Positions 1 to 9,802 of a stretch of DNA of 64,000 nt are shown one piece after another. The stretch spans positions 35,466,210 to 35,530,209 of the forward strand of contig JAJLRJ010000009.1 of the NCBI GenBank assembly GCA_024195265.1, written 5' to 3'. Made by a program: the position numbers and the translations under genes. This stretch comes from Dendrophyllia cribrosa (lineage: Eukaryota > Cnidaria > Anthozoa > Scleractinia > Dendrophylliidae). The number at the start of each line of letters is the position of its first letter. The stretch's first letter is position 1. The notes under the pieces were generated by a model. That model worked only from the letters and a program-made list of their open reading frames with translations. It made no database searches and had not been told where the DNA came from.

Positions 1-456
1 CACATTGTATCTCATTACTGTGATAGGAGGGATCTCCGATGCCACTGCCACAAGCCAACTCACTAGAATCCCAAATTTTGCTTTCCGGGTCGTTAACCTT
101 CCATTGTGGCTGTGTGGGAACATTATAGAGTAATACCGCTCAAACGCAATTGACACAAGAGTGAAGACGGAAGCGGCTGAACCAATCCAACTTAAGTTTC
201 CTCCAGTACCTGCCTTGCATAGATAGTCACCCAATGGAGGATCAGGATGATGGATAAACGGGCGGAGAATGTACAGGGGCATTAAAAAGAGAGCCACGGT
301 CATGTCGGCAACGGCTAGGTTCACTAAGAGATAGTTCATTGGAATTCGCATAGATTTGGTTCGTAGCACGACCAGGCAAACCAAAGAGTTACCTACCAAA
401 TTTACTAGGCTTAGAATAGAGAAGATTATCAGATAAACCACTTCAGCTGGAGACAT
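1..456 (-). CDS. Rhodopsin-like (class A) G protein-coupled receptor, N-terminal part
   Basis: Reading the minus strand from an ATG at 456 gives 152 uninterrupted codons that run off the window. The family marks are clear: GNSLVC in TM1, NLAVADM in TM2, a cysteine just before TM3 (DYLCKAG), and FERYYS at the end of TM3 where class A receptors have DRY/ERY. TM4 follows with WLVAVAS. These features define a seven-helix plasma-membrane receptor coupling to G proteins. The ligand cannot be told from four helices; the loop before TM3 is short and gives no peptide or amine signature. Only about 12 residues precede TM1, so the extracellular N-terminus is very short. TM5-7 lie beyond the left edge. 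No frameshift is seen. It could be any of the large cnidarian orphan class A expansions. Confidence 0.9.
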   Translation of the reverse strand, partial: MSPAEVVYLIIFSILSLVNLVGNSLVCLVVLRTKSMRIPMNYLLVNLAVADMTVALFLMPLYILRPFIHHPDPPLGDYLCKAGTGGNLSWIGSAASVFTLVSIAFERYYSIMFPHSHNGRLTTRKAKFGILVSWLVAVASEIPPITVMRYNV

Positions 457-3127
457 CGTGATAGCGAGCCTGCTCGCGCAGGCTACGTCAGCTACCTAGT
501 ATTTGCGGTTCATCAGAAATTAAAACACAAGCAAGTAGTGAAGGTAAACCTTTATCTTCCGACTTCTGTGACTTCTTCAACAAGGATCGGAGCTTTGGGA
601 TTAATAGCCTGGATTTTACCTTCAAAATTTAATCAAAATAATAGCCTGGTTAATTCACAACGACGATAACAGCAGCAACTTTGTGCAAGTCATTTTCCAT
701 GTATTGCAAGGTTAACAGTGCGCAGTATTGGGTATAGTTATACAATCCGAAACCTGATCTTGTGTTCCTTTCTTTTATAAAAGAAGAAACACAAATAGTT
801 TGGAGAAGAAATAATGCGATGGACACTACCAGACGAGATTTCCCGCACTGCAGACTTATACGTAGTTGTTAAACCACAAGTGCTAAGTATAGTGAAAACT
901 GTTGAGACTTTTCAGCTCTAACACAAAGTTGCTAACCGAAATACGACGTTAAAAGACTATAAAAAGACTAAGAAAGCTTCCGGACAGGAGAACAAAAAGA
1001 TAAGAAAATTACACGTGCACTTTAAAGAAAGTGAAATACACCGTTAAACGTCACATTTAGAAATTGTTCCGGTATCATGGGGATATATCTAAAGACCCTT
1101 CCCACTCCTTTCAAGATGCGAAAATCCTTAGCATTTTGTTGCTTCTTAGAGACAACTCCCTTCTTGTCCGATCTCCAACTCACCACAAACACCACGTTAC
1201 GCAATTGTGATCCGATTTCGTTTCTTTTGTTAGAAATCGTGAAGCACTGGAGAAGAGAATGGGATAGTTGAGCCAGAAGTGAAAGACCGGCGCGCGTGCG
1301 TTTGAATTTGTAGTGAGTGAGTAACACAGAATACTCGACACTTCGAAGCTATACTCCTAAAAAAAGTTGGATACGGGAATGCGTAGTCCAAGAGATCACC
1401 CCTCCCTTCTAAAATTGTGTTTGTGCTTTGTGCGCGCGACATGCCAGACACGTGCACATTCGGCCCCTCGCGCGACACAACTTAAGAATGGTAAACAAGA
1501 GGCCTTGTAAACGAGAGAAATTTAGGAGATGGGTGGTGTCGCCGACGCTGACATTGTATCCGCGTATCCACTTCCAATTTCGGCCTCTCTCACCGCGTAT
1601 CTAACATTTTCAGGTGTTTTTCGGAGTGGCGAGGTATTCAACAGTTAATCAACAACCCGCGCTCTTTTCTCGCGCATTGTTTTTGAAATCCACTCTCCCT
1701 CCCCTTTTGCCACATAGGCTGAATCGCCTGCGAAAGCGGAGCACCGGAGAAGTTATTCCTCGATAATAAACGGGGAGTGAAGTCACGGGTAGTGTGGGTA
1801 AAAAAGTGCAACAAATTGTAAAATTTAGTCTTCCTAAATAAAGCTTTTTCGGACTTACTTTCGCTGATGGCCCGGCGCGAAGAACTGCAGTCAATGATGT
1901 TCTCTGTCTAGGACAAAGTACAGAACTAAGCAAAGTGCGTGCATCTGCAACTGTCCTAAGCATTTAAATGATGCAAACTGGACGAGTTCCGCGGTACTTT
2001 TGTGGATATTTAAACATCCTGACCATATAATAATGGTAATTTTATTTCATTTTACTTGTTTTGTAATCTTTCCCTTTCAGACACTGAAAGATATAATTTT
2101 TACCGTAGCAACATTAACATATTCACAGCAGAGGAAGGAAAACTAAGTTAGAGCGGAATAATATGAAAAAAGAAGCCTAATTTTATTGGTAGCTCACAGC
2201 TATAAACCAAAGATGGCACTGCATCGCAAACCTAAAATCATCACGCTGAAAACTCATATTTGTCTACCTGAAGAAGACCATGCCATGAAAAAACTAAACA
2301 ATTAGCCATCTTGTTAACGGATGTGTTTGCAAGGTGATGGTCCCTTGTAGAACTCTATAAACTGGCGTTTAACGACAACGGAAGAATTATGTCAGGGGAA
2401 ACAATTACAGCTGCATGTACAAACTTAAAACATCGATGGGGAACTTCTTGATTGTCAATGTATTCTTGATTATGTTCCACTTGTCCTCTTGTTCTGTTTT
2501 ACTTGCTAAATAGCTAGTAGTGCAATTAAACAAAGGTGTCTACCATTTTATTGTACCTGTATGTTAGGAAGCTCAATATTCTTGGCTTGCATATGACGTC
2601 ATAAAAGTTCTTACAAAGCTGTTTCTAATACGGTCTGTGGATAACAATGTTACAATCCTTCACAAAACGTTTCAGGTTTTAACAATGTTTTGCTGCCGAT
2701 TTGTAATGGTTTTAATTAAATGTGTCACGCAATTCGTCACGCGGTGAGATTAGCCGTGAAAATAAACAAAATTGAACCAGTTGAAAGTTATTTTTTCATT
2801 GTAGATGCTTACGCCGATTAAATGGAACTTCTAGTGAATCCAATCTTTTGTAATGAGATTTTTGGTGTAAGACTTTGTCCGTGACTCTTAGTGGGACACC
2901 AAGATGGCCGCTCCACACATTTTTAAAAATGTCTGATACTTGTTCGCCTATAACTCTTGAACGAAATGATCTTGCGCTTCACAATTTGGCCCAGATGTGT
3001 AGTTTTTAACTCTCTACAATTCCATAAACATTTTGGAATCGAAATCTGGTTTTTAATGCTTCTAAATTTTGATATGACTAAAGTGCAAACCAAGAATATA
3101 TTTTTAATGGGCAAAACATCTATTTGC
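457..3127. other. Intergenic stretch without a recognisable gene
   Basis: Several open frames of 60-105 codons occur on both strands but none shows a family motif, and they overlap each other. The stretch separates two minus-strand genes, so the promoter of the receptor should lie just above 456 and the 3' end of the AP endonuclease gene just below 3128. I see no clear repeat boundary in it. Confidence 0.6.
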
Positions 3128-3517
3128 TTACTTAATCATAGAGTAAAGTTGTTTGATCTCTTTTTTATAAGTGTTATCAGACACACATGGTGTTTCCAGA
3201 ATCATAGGAATTCCATTAAACCTTGGGTCTCTCATTAAGCGCCGAAATGCTTCAACTCCAATCTTTCCTTTACCAATGTTCTCGTGCCTGTCCAGATGAC
3301 ATGCCAAATCACCCTTGGAGTCATTCAAATGGACAGCCCGCAGGTACTCGAGGCCAACCACAGATTCAAACTCTTCCATCATCTTGGCGAAGCCTTTTTC
3401 TGAGGCAAAGTCATACCCAGCTGCAAAGGCGTGGCAGGTGTCCAAGCATACACCCACCCGGGACTTGTCATGTACACGGTCTATTATACCTCTTAGTTCT
3501 TCAAACTTTCCACCAAT
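3128..3517 (-). CDS. AP endonuclease (endonuclease IV family), last exon
   Basis: This exon encodes the C-terminal 129 residues of an endonuclease IV (Nfo/Apn1) protein, a zinc-dependent enzyme that cuts DNA 5' of abasic sites in base excision repair. It starts after an AG at 3518-3519 and begins IGGKFEEL, which joins in phase 0 to ...ENMSCQGNT of the upstream exon at 11613. Metal ligands of the family are present: GVCLDTCHAFAAGYD (Asp and His), the His of VHLNDSKGD, Asp and His in LDRHENIG, and the Glu of ILETP. It ends in a TAA at 3128. Nothing suggests decay. The two exons are separated by about 8.1 kb containing a transposon. Confidence 0.93.
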   Translation of the reverse strand: MGGKFEELRGIIDRVHDKSRVGVCLDTCHAFAAGYDFASEKGFAKMMEEFESVVGLEYLRAVHLNDSKGDLACHLDRHENIGKGKIGVEAFRRLMRDPRFNGIPMILETPCVSDNTYKKEIKQLYSMIK

Positions 3518-3843
3518 CTGTTTAATGCAAGGTAGAAGTAATTACACAAGGAGTGCTTAAAACAAGTTTTATACCACGAGATGTTGAACCCATATTATAG
3601 TTTTAATTACGCTTAGTTCCATTAAGGTGGCTCACAAACGTTTCTAGTAATTTCCAGTACTTTCACATTGCTGGATCAATACTACCACTCAATGTTGAAC
3701 AAGTTATGGTCATTGTCATGACTTAGCAGAATAAATTTTCGAAAACTTAAGGTGGCTCTGAACCCCTGCCTACAATTTTTTTTTAACTTTGCAAAACGTT
3801 GTACAATGTATCTTAACATGCTAAGTACAATTCAATAATAAAA

Positions 3844-4017
3844 AGAAGGCAAGGGCGGCCCAAGACAACCTGGAAACATACTGTGATGGCCAAGCTGAAG
3901 GAGATGGGCTTGACATGGGGCGAGGCACAGCATGCAGCGAAGGACCGGTCCGGATGGAAACAGATCGTTGGCGCCTGATGTCCCGCCCGGGACGAAGAGG
4001 ACTAAGTAAGTAAGAAG
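3844..4017 (+). mobile_element. 3' end of a LINE ORF2 (non-LTR retrotransposon relic)
   Basis: The plus strand reads RRQGRPKTTWKHTVMAKLKE followed by a region ending SGWKQIVGA and a stop. The GRPKTTW...W pattern is the familiar tail of many LINE reverse-transcriptase ORFs. Directly after it comes a short TAAG tandem tail, as expected at a LINE 3' end. It is 5'-truncated and sits in the AP endonuclease intron, antisense to that gene. Confidence 0.72.
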
Positions 4018-4307
4018 TGACAAAAGTGGAGAAAAATTCACTTTCCTTGATTTCATGCTGTTTGAAGTTTATGGCAGTCAAGACATGCATACAAGGTAGC
4101 TATCAGAACAACAGTTTCCAGGACTTTTTAACGTTCATAGAAAAGCTAACTAGTTAAGAGGCTGTCTGTTTTGTCAATGGCAGGGCAGCAGCAAAATAAA
4201 ATACATTTTACAGATGTATAACACAGCCCTCGGCAAACGCTGAACATGTTTACAAAGAATGCTTGTTTTTGTTGCATGTATTATGAATACAGTACATGTA
4301 GTTCTGT

Positions 4308-4400
4308 GGATACATACATACATACTTTATTACCTTTCCCCAAGGGGGCTTTTCAAAGATAATTAAAACTAACTAACAAAAATAATCGCAAATATAACTA
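4308..4400 (-). repeat. Probable LINE 3' UTR end with a tetranucleotide tail
   Basis: On the minus strand a short conserved block ends AATAAAGTATG followed by tandem TATG units. The same ending, ATAAAGTATG plus a tandem tail, appears on the minus strand near 60000, which suggests both are 3' ends of one retroposon family. Confidence 0.45.
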
Positions 4401-4432
4401 ATTGATGGATGAACAGATCGATTATTTAATTT

Positions 4433-4712
4433 TCATAGCCCATGAATTTCATGGCCATGAATTTTTATAGCTAGGCCATTAATGTTCATAGGCCATGAAT
4501 TTTCATTATAGGTTATTTTTTTGTAGGCCATGAATTTCATGGCCATGAATAATTATTTTCATTGGCCATGAATTTCATTGCCATGAATTTTCATAGGCCA
4601 TAAATTTCATGGCCATGAATTTTTATAGGTCATGAATTTTTATAGGCCATTAATTTTTAAAAGCCTATGAAAATTCACGGCAATGAATTTTCATAGGCCA
4701 TGAATTTCATTT
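4433..4712. repeat. Irregular tandem array of GGCCATGAATTT units
   Basis: About a dozen imperfect copies of a 13-18 base unit built on GGCCATGAATTTCAT are packed here. The unit is itself partly palindromic (ATGAAATTCATGGCCATGAA), so the array can pair with itself. It ends some 175 bases before the transposon boundary. Confidence 0.75.
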
Positions 4713-4889
4713 AATATTTTATGTTTAACTTCTGGTAAATTAAGCTTTCAGAATATTTCAATACAGTCCAATTAGATTTCAAGTAAAATGATATTTTCTG
4801 AAAGTAAACAAGTTCCATTGTGTAGTATAGTTGCAATAAGAATTACGGTGTAAATGTAATTACAGGTGAAAATAACTTACTCGCTAAAC

Positions 4890-5353
4890 TATGGTGGCCT
4901 ATGGCTATCATTCGAAATTTACCTCAAATTTACAGACAAAGACTAGAAAAATCGAACAAAAATTAATAAAAAAAGAAGATTAAAAGTAAAATGGTATTTA
5001 AATCAAAAGTAAAAGGCATTTTATTTGAAGATCAAAGTAAAAATAAAACAAAATGAAAATGAAAATGAAAGCCAAAACAAAGTAAAATGAAAATGAAAGC
5101 AAAAACAAAATGAAATCAAAATGAAAGCAAAAACAAAATGAAAATGAAAATGAAAGCCAAAACAAAGTAAAATGAAAATTAAGCAAAAATCAAAACTAAA
5201 AGCAGTTGTACATAAAATGAAATACAAGTAAATTGAAAGTGAAATGAAAACAACTACCCAAAAAAATCAAATGAAATTAAAAGAAAAGCAAAAGTAAAAT
5301 GAAAATTTCTAAGAGCCTAGAGCTATCATAGTATACCAGGATGCTTTGCACGA
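4890..5353 (+). repeat. Left terminal inverted repeat (464 bp)
   Basis: It matches the reverse complement of 9339-9802 almost base for base; I noticed one mismatch near 5258. The interior is a purine-rich run of AAAATGAAAGC-type units. The near identity implies a recent insertion or homogenised ends. Long open frames on the opposite strand here (Phe/His/Ser rich) are by-products of this composition. Confidence 0.93.
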
Positions 5354-5399
5354 AACGCCGTACCGTCCCGTCGTGCTTTGTGAGTCTTGAGAACACAAG

Positions 5400-6146
5400 A
5401 TGGCGGCCTGTAGAAATGATGCTTGGCGTGACGACCTCGCGTTGAAGGAAAACTTGGCAATGTACGTAAGGCAAGGCATGCAAAGAAAGGAAATTTTAGA
5501 TTTTTTGAAAAGAGACTATCCTATGTATGCTTGGAGCATACCCACTCTGGATAGAAGACTTCGACACTTCAATATTTTTTACACGGATCAAAATATCACT
5601 GTCGACGAAGTTATGGAGGCTGTTGGTAAAGAACTTGAAGGACCCGGCCAACTTCTTGGTTACCGAGCATTACACAGAAAAATCCGACAAGAGCACCTTT
5701 TAAATGTTCCCAGAGATCTGGTGTATGCAGTCATGCAAGATCTGGATGCCGAAGGACTGGAAAGTTGTGCAGTTGGTGTCAAAAACAAGAAAAAGAAACA
5801 GTGTTTCACATCTAGAGGTCCAAACTGGGTTCATTCTGTCGATGGTCATAATAAACTGATGGGATTTCAGAATGATGCCTTCCCATTAGCGATATATGGC
5901 AGTATAGATACTGCAAGTAGGAGGTTGCTTTGGCTTCGGATTTGGACCACCAACAGCGAGCCGAGATTGATAGGCCGTTGGTATTTAGAGTATCTGTATC
6001 ACAGCAAAGTAATGCCGTCATTCTTGAGGATGGATAGAGGTACCGAAACAGGTGTGATGGCAACAATGCATTCCTTTCTCCGTCAGCATCATGGTGATAT
6101 GGATCCAACTGAAACAGTGATTTATGGACCATCTACTGCTAACCAA
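5400..6146 (+). CDS. DDE/integrase-core transposase, exon 1
   Basis: From the ATG at 5400 the frame gives 249 residues before a GTAAGT donor at 6147. Residues 1-140 are a helical N-terminal region with a likely helix-turn-helix (MQRKEILDFL...WSIPTLDRRLRHF). The catalytic core follows: VDGHNKLMGF with D148, IYGSIDTASRRLLWLR, then LRMDRGTETGVM with D212, and GPSTANQ at the exon end. The third acid, E251, is the first Glu of exon 2 (IERWW). This is the rve-like core typical of IS3EU-type multi-copy proteins in fish and cnidarians. It would cut and join the 464-bp ends. Only 46 bases separate the start codon from the terminal repeat, which probably supplies the promoter. Confidence 0.87.
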
Positions 6147-6395
6147 GTAAGTGCCATTAGGTGTTCTAATTTCCCGTCTTCTTCCATTTTTAAGGAGAAA
6201 AATATTGTTTTCTAAAGTATTTTGTTGATCGTTTCACACGTGGCATTTGAAGTTTGCTTTGCGTCGTCTGGTTTAATTGTTCAGAAGCAGTTTTACTTGC
6301 AAAAGGATTATGTTATTCTCTCTTTTCATTATCCATCTTTATTGTTGTTTCCCTACATTTTACTTCAGTGTTTAATGCTTTACGTTACCTTTCAG

Positions 6396-6530
6396 ATTGA
6401 AAGGTGGTGGAAGGAATTGCACGAAAGACTTGAAAAATACTACAAAGAAAAACTAAGATGGCTTAAAGATCAGCACCAGATAGCTTTACAGCAGATAGCT
6501 TTACAGGCAGTTGTAACAGGATGTTGTTAG
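6396..6530 (+). CDS. Transposase exon 2 with a premature end
   Basis: After a pyrimidine tract and CAG ending at 6395, the frame continues in phase 0 as IERWWKELHERLEKYYKEKL, the expected continuation of NQ-IERWW around the catalytic Glu. After about 25 residues it leaves the family pattern, repeats QIAL twice (a CAGATAGCTTTA duplication) and stops at 6530. Relatives as I recall them carry roughly 100 or more further residues. The total here is about 293 residues, so this copy appears C-terminally truncated. A short open segment after an AG at 6650 (KIPWEWAGFSPYDVYY) could be another exon, but no good donor leads to it. Confidence 0.7.
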   Translation: MERWWKELHERLEKYYKEKLRWLKDQHQIALQQIALQAVVTGCC

Positions 6531-7991
6531 ATCATTTTTACTGGCGAGGCTTAATCACATTAGACCAAGCTTGTTTTTATCCTATTCCCAGAGATTTGCA
6601 TTATTTTAAAATCATTTCATAAACATATAGTCTCAAATTTTTTCCAGGTGAAAATTCCATGGGAATGGGCAGGTTTCTCCCCTTATGATGTGTACTACTT
6701 TGCTGTCCCTCTTTGGTATTATTTCAAAGGCTTTAGCTGAAGACACTAGGAAAACATTTTTATTCATGGAATTTTATCCAAAAATGATGATTGTACCAGA
6801 AAAAAATTGCAGCCTGCATTTTTCATATAACAAGAAGCAAATCTAAACAAAACAGGAAAAGTAGACCTAAGGCAGGTTAAGCATTCAGCCCTTTATTTGA
6901 TATGCATGGAGTGCTCACTGTTTGGTGTTTGTCTGTAGAAAGTTGTACTAAAGACACCTTTATTTTGTTTTCACTTACCAAAATATCAACTGTGAACTTT
7001 TTACATTTCTTGTTGTTAAATCAAATTTTAAGTTAACTTTAAGATGTCTTTACAGTACTGTAAGGATTCTATAAAATGCTGTGGTCATAGCTTACATTAG
7101 GATATTTTTTGAGCAACCTTGAAATGTGGCTCAAGTTCAGCTACTTAATCTCACTGTTAAGTTTGTCAGTCCTTGTGCAACTCGAGCCCTCCCCAACTCT
7201 CCTCCCTGTACAAGATTTCCACTGACCCTGTAAGATAAGTGTATTACATTTCAATGATATATAATTATTGTCTGGTAGTTTTCAGAGCCCTCAAGCTAAT
7301 AATCAGGCAGGAATACACCCCTATTATTGTGTTCTGGCTTATGTGATAATTAACATGACAGGTACATAACATGCCAGTATATTTCATTGTTTGTTTTTAA
7401 ATACATATTATCACTTGTTCAGTGATAAAGAGTTGGGAGAGCTAAAGAACTGATCGAGATTTTAAGTATTTGACTGTGTAAATCTTTGCTTCGTTCCACA
7501 CAAACTGGTATTGGTACTTAAACTGGAACACTTTATAGGTTTACGCAAGTGTATATTTGTAATGCCGAAACATCAACAACAAAAGAACAACAGAAAACAG
7601 CGACAACTGCATCATATTGATTTCTGTAATGAAGATAAACCTTCAACACTAAAAATGAAACAGGGGTCATATTTAATAAAACTTTTACAAGTGTAGCCAT
7701 TGTTTCGGAGGTTGAAAGCAATAGGTATCCTTGTAAATTGCAAGTGTAAAAGTTTTATTGAATTGACCCTAGATCTCAAAAACTCAACTTAAGTTGCTTA
7801 AGTTGTAAAGTTGCTTAAGTTGTAAAGTTGCTTAAGTTGTAAACTTAAGTTGTAAGTTGCAGGGTGCCTCTCTTACCAATAAGTGACTCTATTTGCTCGA
7901 TAATTGCCTCACCCTCAATATTATTTTTACAACATGTCCTGATTACCCCACTCTGGGGAAAACACCTCTGCAGAAATAACCAAAATGAACC
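6531..7991. other. Non-coding middle of the transposon
   Basis: No family motif was found on either strand. It contains the 3' flanks of the two converging genes and a short tandem repeat at 7783-7860. If the transposase C-terminus was deleted, this is where it would have been. Confidence 0.5.
7783..7860. repeat. Short tandem repeat of GTTGCTTAAGTTGTAAA
   Basis: About four copies of a 17-base unit, the last ones degenerate, lie just beyond the 3' end of the alpha-kinase gene. Confidence 0.8.
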
Positions 7992-9293
7992 CTAACCGCT
8001 TGTACATTCAGGTAACTTGAGTAGTGCACAGTACCAGTTGCATTTGTGGCTTTCAATAAAATTGTTTATAGCACTGGTTGACAAATTACCTGTACAGAAA
8101 AGAAATTCTTTGCTTGATATTAGTTCCTTTGAAGCAATTTCTGGGTCAAAAACGAAGTAATCACACCCTTGTATGTCAACTACCATAACTTCTTTGTTTG
8201 ACCTTTCAAAGGAATAATGGGCTAGGCATTCAGCCTTATTACAGACAGGATTGCTAGTGTCCCCACAAATGTGCCCATTATTGTTAATGTGCTTGACAAA
8301 GGAACCTTCAACATACTCTTCGACTGTAACATACTCATCAGAGTCAAGCTTACCCAAAAAAATCTTGTTATATCTTAATGTTTCACCAAACAGCTCAAGG
8401 TTATCACTACTTTGCAATTCTTGCCTTAAGCGTCCTGCAAAATTTCTTGCAAGGTAGTGCATTTGTACAACTTTCTTGGTATGTTGTTCCACTGTTTGAC
8501 CTGTCGCCTGGATGTCACTGATTGATTTTGGCAAATACTTTTTGATGACCCAAGTTGTATTTTCAAATCCCTTTGCGTTGCTCGTAGCCTTATAAGCTTC
8601 ACGGAAACCTCCTGTCCCAAAAGGTTCTTTTTGAATAGAGAAATCAACAGAATGTGGTATCCTGGACCATGACATTTGCTGTAAATCAAAGGAATAAATA
8701 TCAACTGATGTTGTCGACTGCACGATTTCTTTGCCTAGTTTAAGCATTTCAACTACTGAAAGACTCCTCGGGACGAACTTGCTTGGACTTGGTGCAGATT
8801 TCGTAGGCTGTGATCTGTTTTGTGTGCCATTTCCCGTCCCCGAAAATCTCCTTTTCGCTGGAGGCGACTTAACACCATGGTCAGGGGCTCGAGTCGCTTC
8901 ACTATAAACTTCATCAGCTTCGCCAGTTGCAACTCGTTCGACAAAACGCACATGAATTACTTTAGTGTCCGGGATCTGCTTCACGGAGCTGCAAGATGGT
9001 CCCTGTTCTCCTGCCACTATGTCGCAGGTCATTGTATCGTCCACTGCGAAGTGTTTTTGGCAGGCATTTCGAATGTTTTCTATCGTGAACTCCTTGTATT
9101 CGTAGGGCACGAACACCCTTGCACCAATTCTTGAATATTTTTGTGCTTTACCTGATACTTCCGCGCTTAGTCGCTGCACAACTAAAGTGTCGTTGTCGCG
9201 ATTCCATGCACCAGCCGTATCCTTCTTCTTCCCCTTTCCCCCATCGGTTCTTTTCGCTTTCATTTTCTCCTTAAAATTTCTCCATTCCGCCAT
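7992..9293 (-). CDS. Alpha-kinase (MHCK/eEF2K/TRPM-type) domain protein carried by the transposon
   Basis: A single 433-codon frame with an ATG at 9293. Residues 1-215 are a basic, low-complexity N-terminus with a KKK-rich start and an SPPAKRR nuclear-signal-like patch near 143-149; no domain recognised. Residues ~215-430 are an alpha-kinase domain: FGTGGFREAYKA (225-236), the lysine of VIKKY (249-253), EEYVEGSFVKHINNNG (325-340), AHYSFERS (358-365), VVDIQG (371-376) and FDPEIAS (382-388). The structural zinc ligands are present: His of AHYSF plus H416, C418 and C422 in SHKCNWYC. The glycine loop reads GNLSTSAI rather than the usual GNLGxxGI, the only odd point. It should be an atypical Ser/Thr kinase. 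It lies wholly inside the transposon, antisense to the transposase. Confidence 0.92.
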   Translation of the reverse strand: MAEWRNFKEKMKAKRTDGGKGKKKDTAGAWNRDNDTLVVQRLSAEVSGKAQKYSRIGARVFVPYEYKEFTIENIRNACQKHFAVDDTMTCDIVAGEQGPSCSSVKQIPDTKVIHVRFVERVATGEADEVYSEATRAPDHGVKSPPAKRRFSGTGNGTQNRSQPTKSAPSPSKFVPRSLSVVEMLKLGKEIVQSTTSVDIYSFDLQQMSWSRIPHSVDFSIQKEPFGTGGFREAYKATSNAKGFENTTWVIKKYLPKSISDIQATGQTVEQHTKKVVQMHYLARNFAGRLRQELQSSDNLELFGETLRYNKIFLGKLDSDEYVTVEEYVEGSFVKHINNNGHICGDTSNPVCNKAECLAHYSFERSNKEVMVVDIQGCDYFVFDPEIASKELISSKEFLFCTGNLSTSAINNFIESHKCNWYCALLKLPECTSG

Positions 9294-9338
9294 CTTTTAT
9301 ACACGAACTCGTCCCAGGGACTCTGGTGTATGACGCCA

Positions 9339-9802
9339 TCGTGCAAAGCATCCTGGTATACTATGATAGCTCTAGGCTCTTAGAAATTTTCATTTTACTT
9401 TTGCTTTTCTTTTAATTTCATTTGATTTTTTTTGGTAGTTGTTTTCATTTCACTTTCAATTTACTTGTATTTCATTTTATGTACAACTGCTTTTAGTTTT
9501 GATTTTTGCTTAATTTTCATTTTACTTTGTTTTGGCTTTCATTTTCATTTTCATTTTGTTTTTGCTTTCATTTTGATTTCATTTTGTTTTTGCTTTCATT
9601 TTCATTTTACTTTGTTTTGGCTTTCATTTTCATTTTCATTTTGTTTTATTTTTACTTTGATCTTCAAATAAAATGCCTTTTACTTTTGATTTAAATACCA
9701 TTTTACTTTTAATCTTCTTTTTTTATTAATTTTTGTTCGATTTTTCTAGTCTTTGTCTGTAAATTTGAGGTAAATTTCGAATGATAGCCATAGGCCACCA
9801 TA
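9339..9802 (-). repeat. Right terminal inverted repeat (464 bp)
   Basis: Mirror of 4890-5353 with the same length. Its inner edge is 46 bases from the alpha-kinase start codon, so the same promoter-like sequence may drive both element genes. The following six bases, 9803-9808, repeat the CTAAAC found before the left end. Confidence 0.93.

Larger units (their letters stand above)
4890..9802. mobile_element. IS3EU-like DNA transposon carrying an alpha-kinase gene
   Basis: A 4913-bp element is delimited by long inverted repeats (4890-5353 and 9339-9802) beginning TATGGTGGCC. The six bases outside each end are identical (CTAAAC at 4884-4889 and 9803-9808), a target-site duplication. A 6-bp duplication and TA-started termini agree with what I recall for the IS3EU superfamily, as does the integrase-core protein. 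Inside, a plus-strand transposase gene starts 46 bases from the left repeat and a minus-strand alpha-kinase gene starts 46 bases from the right repeat; they converge. The middle, 6531-7991, has no recognisable coding sequence. It lies in the AP endonuclease intron, where splicing can remove it. Confidence 0.88.

Noticed and set aside
1022..1963. Several open frames of 60-104 codons
   Set aside because: They overlap on both strands, lack motifs and splice context.
3223..3560. Plus-strand open frames opposite the AP endonuclease exon
   Set aside because: Shadows of the conserved minus-strand coding sequence.
4998..5227. Phe/His/Ser-rich open frames in the terminal repeats (also 9432-9694)
   Set aside because: They arise from the AAAATGAAAGC-like sub-repeats and are identical in both arms; no domain or start context.
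6648..6740. Segment KIPWEWAGFSPYDVYY as transposase exon 3
   Set aside because: A weak acceptor exists but no matching donor, and it does not resemble the expected C-terminus; mentioned only as a possibility.
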